A stretch of DNA of 14,914 nucleotides from Bacteroidales bacterium (GTDB lineage Bacteria > Bacteroidota > Bacteroidia > Bacteroidales > GCA-2711565), in contig JAOZQX010000003.1 of the NCBI GenBank assembly GCA_029931995.1, forward strand, positions 1-14,914, written 5' to 3'. Positions within the stretch are counted from its first letter, which is position 1. Each line of letters begins with the position of its first letter. The position numbers and the translations under genes are program-made. Shown in pieces: positions 14,726-14,914 of this stretch. The notes under the pieces were generated by a model. The model searched no databases and was not told the origin of the DNA. It was given only the letters and a program-made list of their open reading frames with translations.

Positions 14726-14914
14726 TTAATAATATTTTCTTTGTTCAAACCATTTCTGATGCATTGAAACTCCCAATTTAAACTTTACAAAGGTTTCTTT
14801 AATTAAACTATTTGAAGCCTTACCAAATTGTCCAATTTCCAATCCCATATTAATAGATGATAAAGAACGTCGTAATGGTAATCCTATTCCAAAACTTATG
14901 CCAATCTCATTTAA
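14726..14914 (-). CDS. Putative outer-membrane beta-barrel protein, C-terminal part (5' end outside window)
   Basis: The minus strand is open from the window edge to a TAA at 14728-14726, giving 62 residues that end GVSMHQKWFEQRKYY. Alternating hydrophobic and polar residues in short stretches (ISFGIGLPLRR, INMGLEIGQFG, TFVKFKLGVSM) look like outer-membrane beta strands. In Bacteroidales an uncharacterised outer-membrane protein is commonly found at this place, between coaX and the TPR gene, and the spacing of 26 bases to the TPR start suggests one transcript. It has no start codon in the window. The specific family cannot be decided from this fragment. Confidence 0.65.
   Translation of the reverse strand, partial: LNEIGISFGIGLPLRRSLSSINMGLEIGQFGKASNSLIKETFVKFKLGVSMHQKWFEQRKYY

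Overview
The window is AT-rich chromosomal DNA from a member of the Bacteroidota, probably the Bacteroidales/Marinilabiliales side (inference). The support is: an IPExxxVDY-family gene next to rnc, a lineage-restricted pairing; the envelope gene order OMP - TPR protein - lptC - CorC/HlyC-type membrane protein - PpiD-like isomerase, typical of the order; several TAnnTTTG (-7 type) promoter boxes; and an absence of clear Shine-Dalgarno sequences. No mobile element, CRISPR array, rRNA or tRNA gene was seen.

Layout. 1-968 (+): the 3' part of rnc, then an IPExxxVDY gene. 998-3365 (-): tdk, a lipoprotein cyclophilin and pheS, ending in a terminator that faces the IPExxxVDY gene. 3539-4114 (+): rsmI, cut short by a stop codon, with a recognisable but stop-interrupted tail to about 4210. 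4211-4542: no protein gene, but several inverted repeats ending in a strong terminator, a candidate small RNA. 4543-4986 (+): a Nudix hydrolase, tail-to-tail with 4987-5979 (-), a LuxE-like acyl-protein synthetase relative. 6099-9181 (+): mrdA (PBP2) and rodA, overlapping by four bases, which together make the elongation peptidoglycan synthase; mreBCD is not adjacent. 9236-14914 (-): an envelope-biogenesis run of a partial outer-membrane protein, a secreted TPR protein (broken by an in-frame TGA), lptC, a CNNM/CBS/CorC_HlyC protein and a PpiD-like periplasmic foldase.

How the genes fit together. Most of the window serves the cell envelope: wall elongation (mrdA-rodA), LPS export (lptC) and outer-membrane protein folding or assembly (PpiD-like, cyclophilin, TPR, OMP). 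The rest is housekeeping for translation and RNA (rnc, pheS, rsmI) and nucleotides (tdk, Nudix).

The most notable signals are: a 17-bp perfect hairpin plus U9 tract inside the lptC signal-peptide codons; three TAA codons at glutamate positions of the rsmI tail; a TGA at a probable Trp codon of the TPR gene; the structured, terminator-bounded stretch 4270-4524; and promoter boxes lying within a few bases of several start codons.
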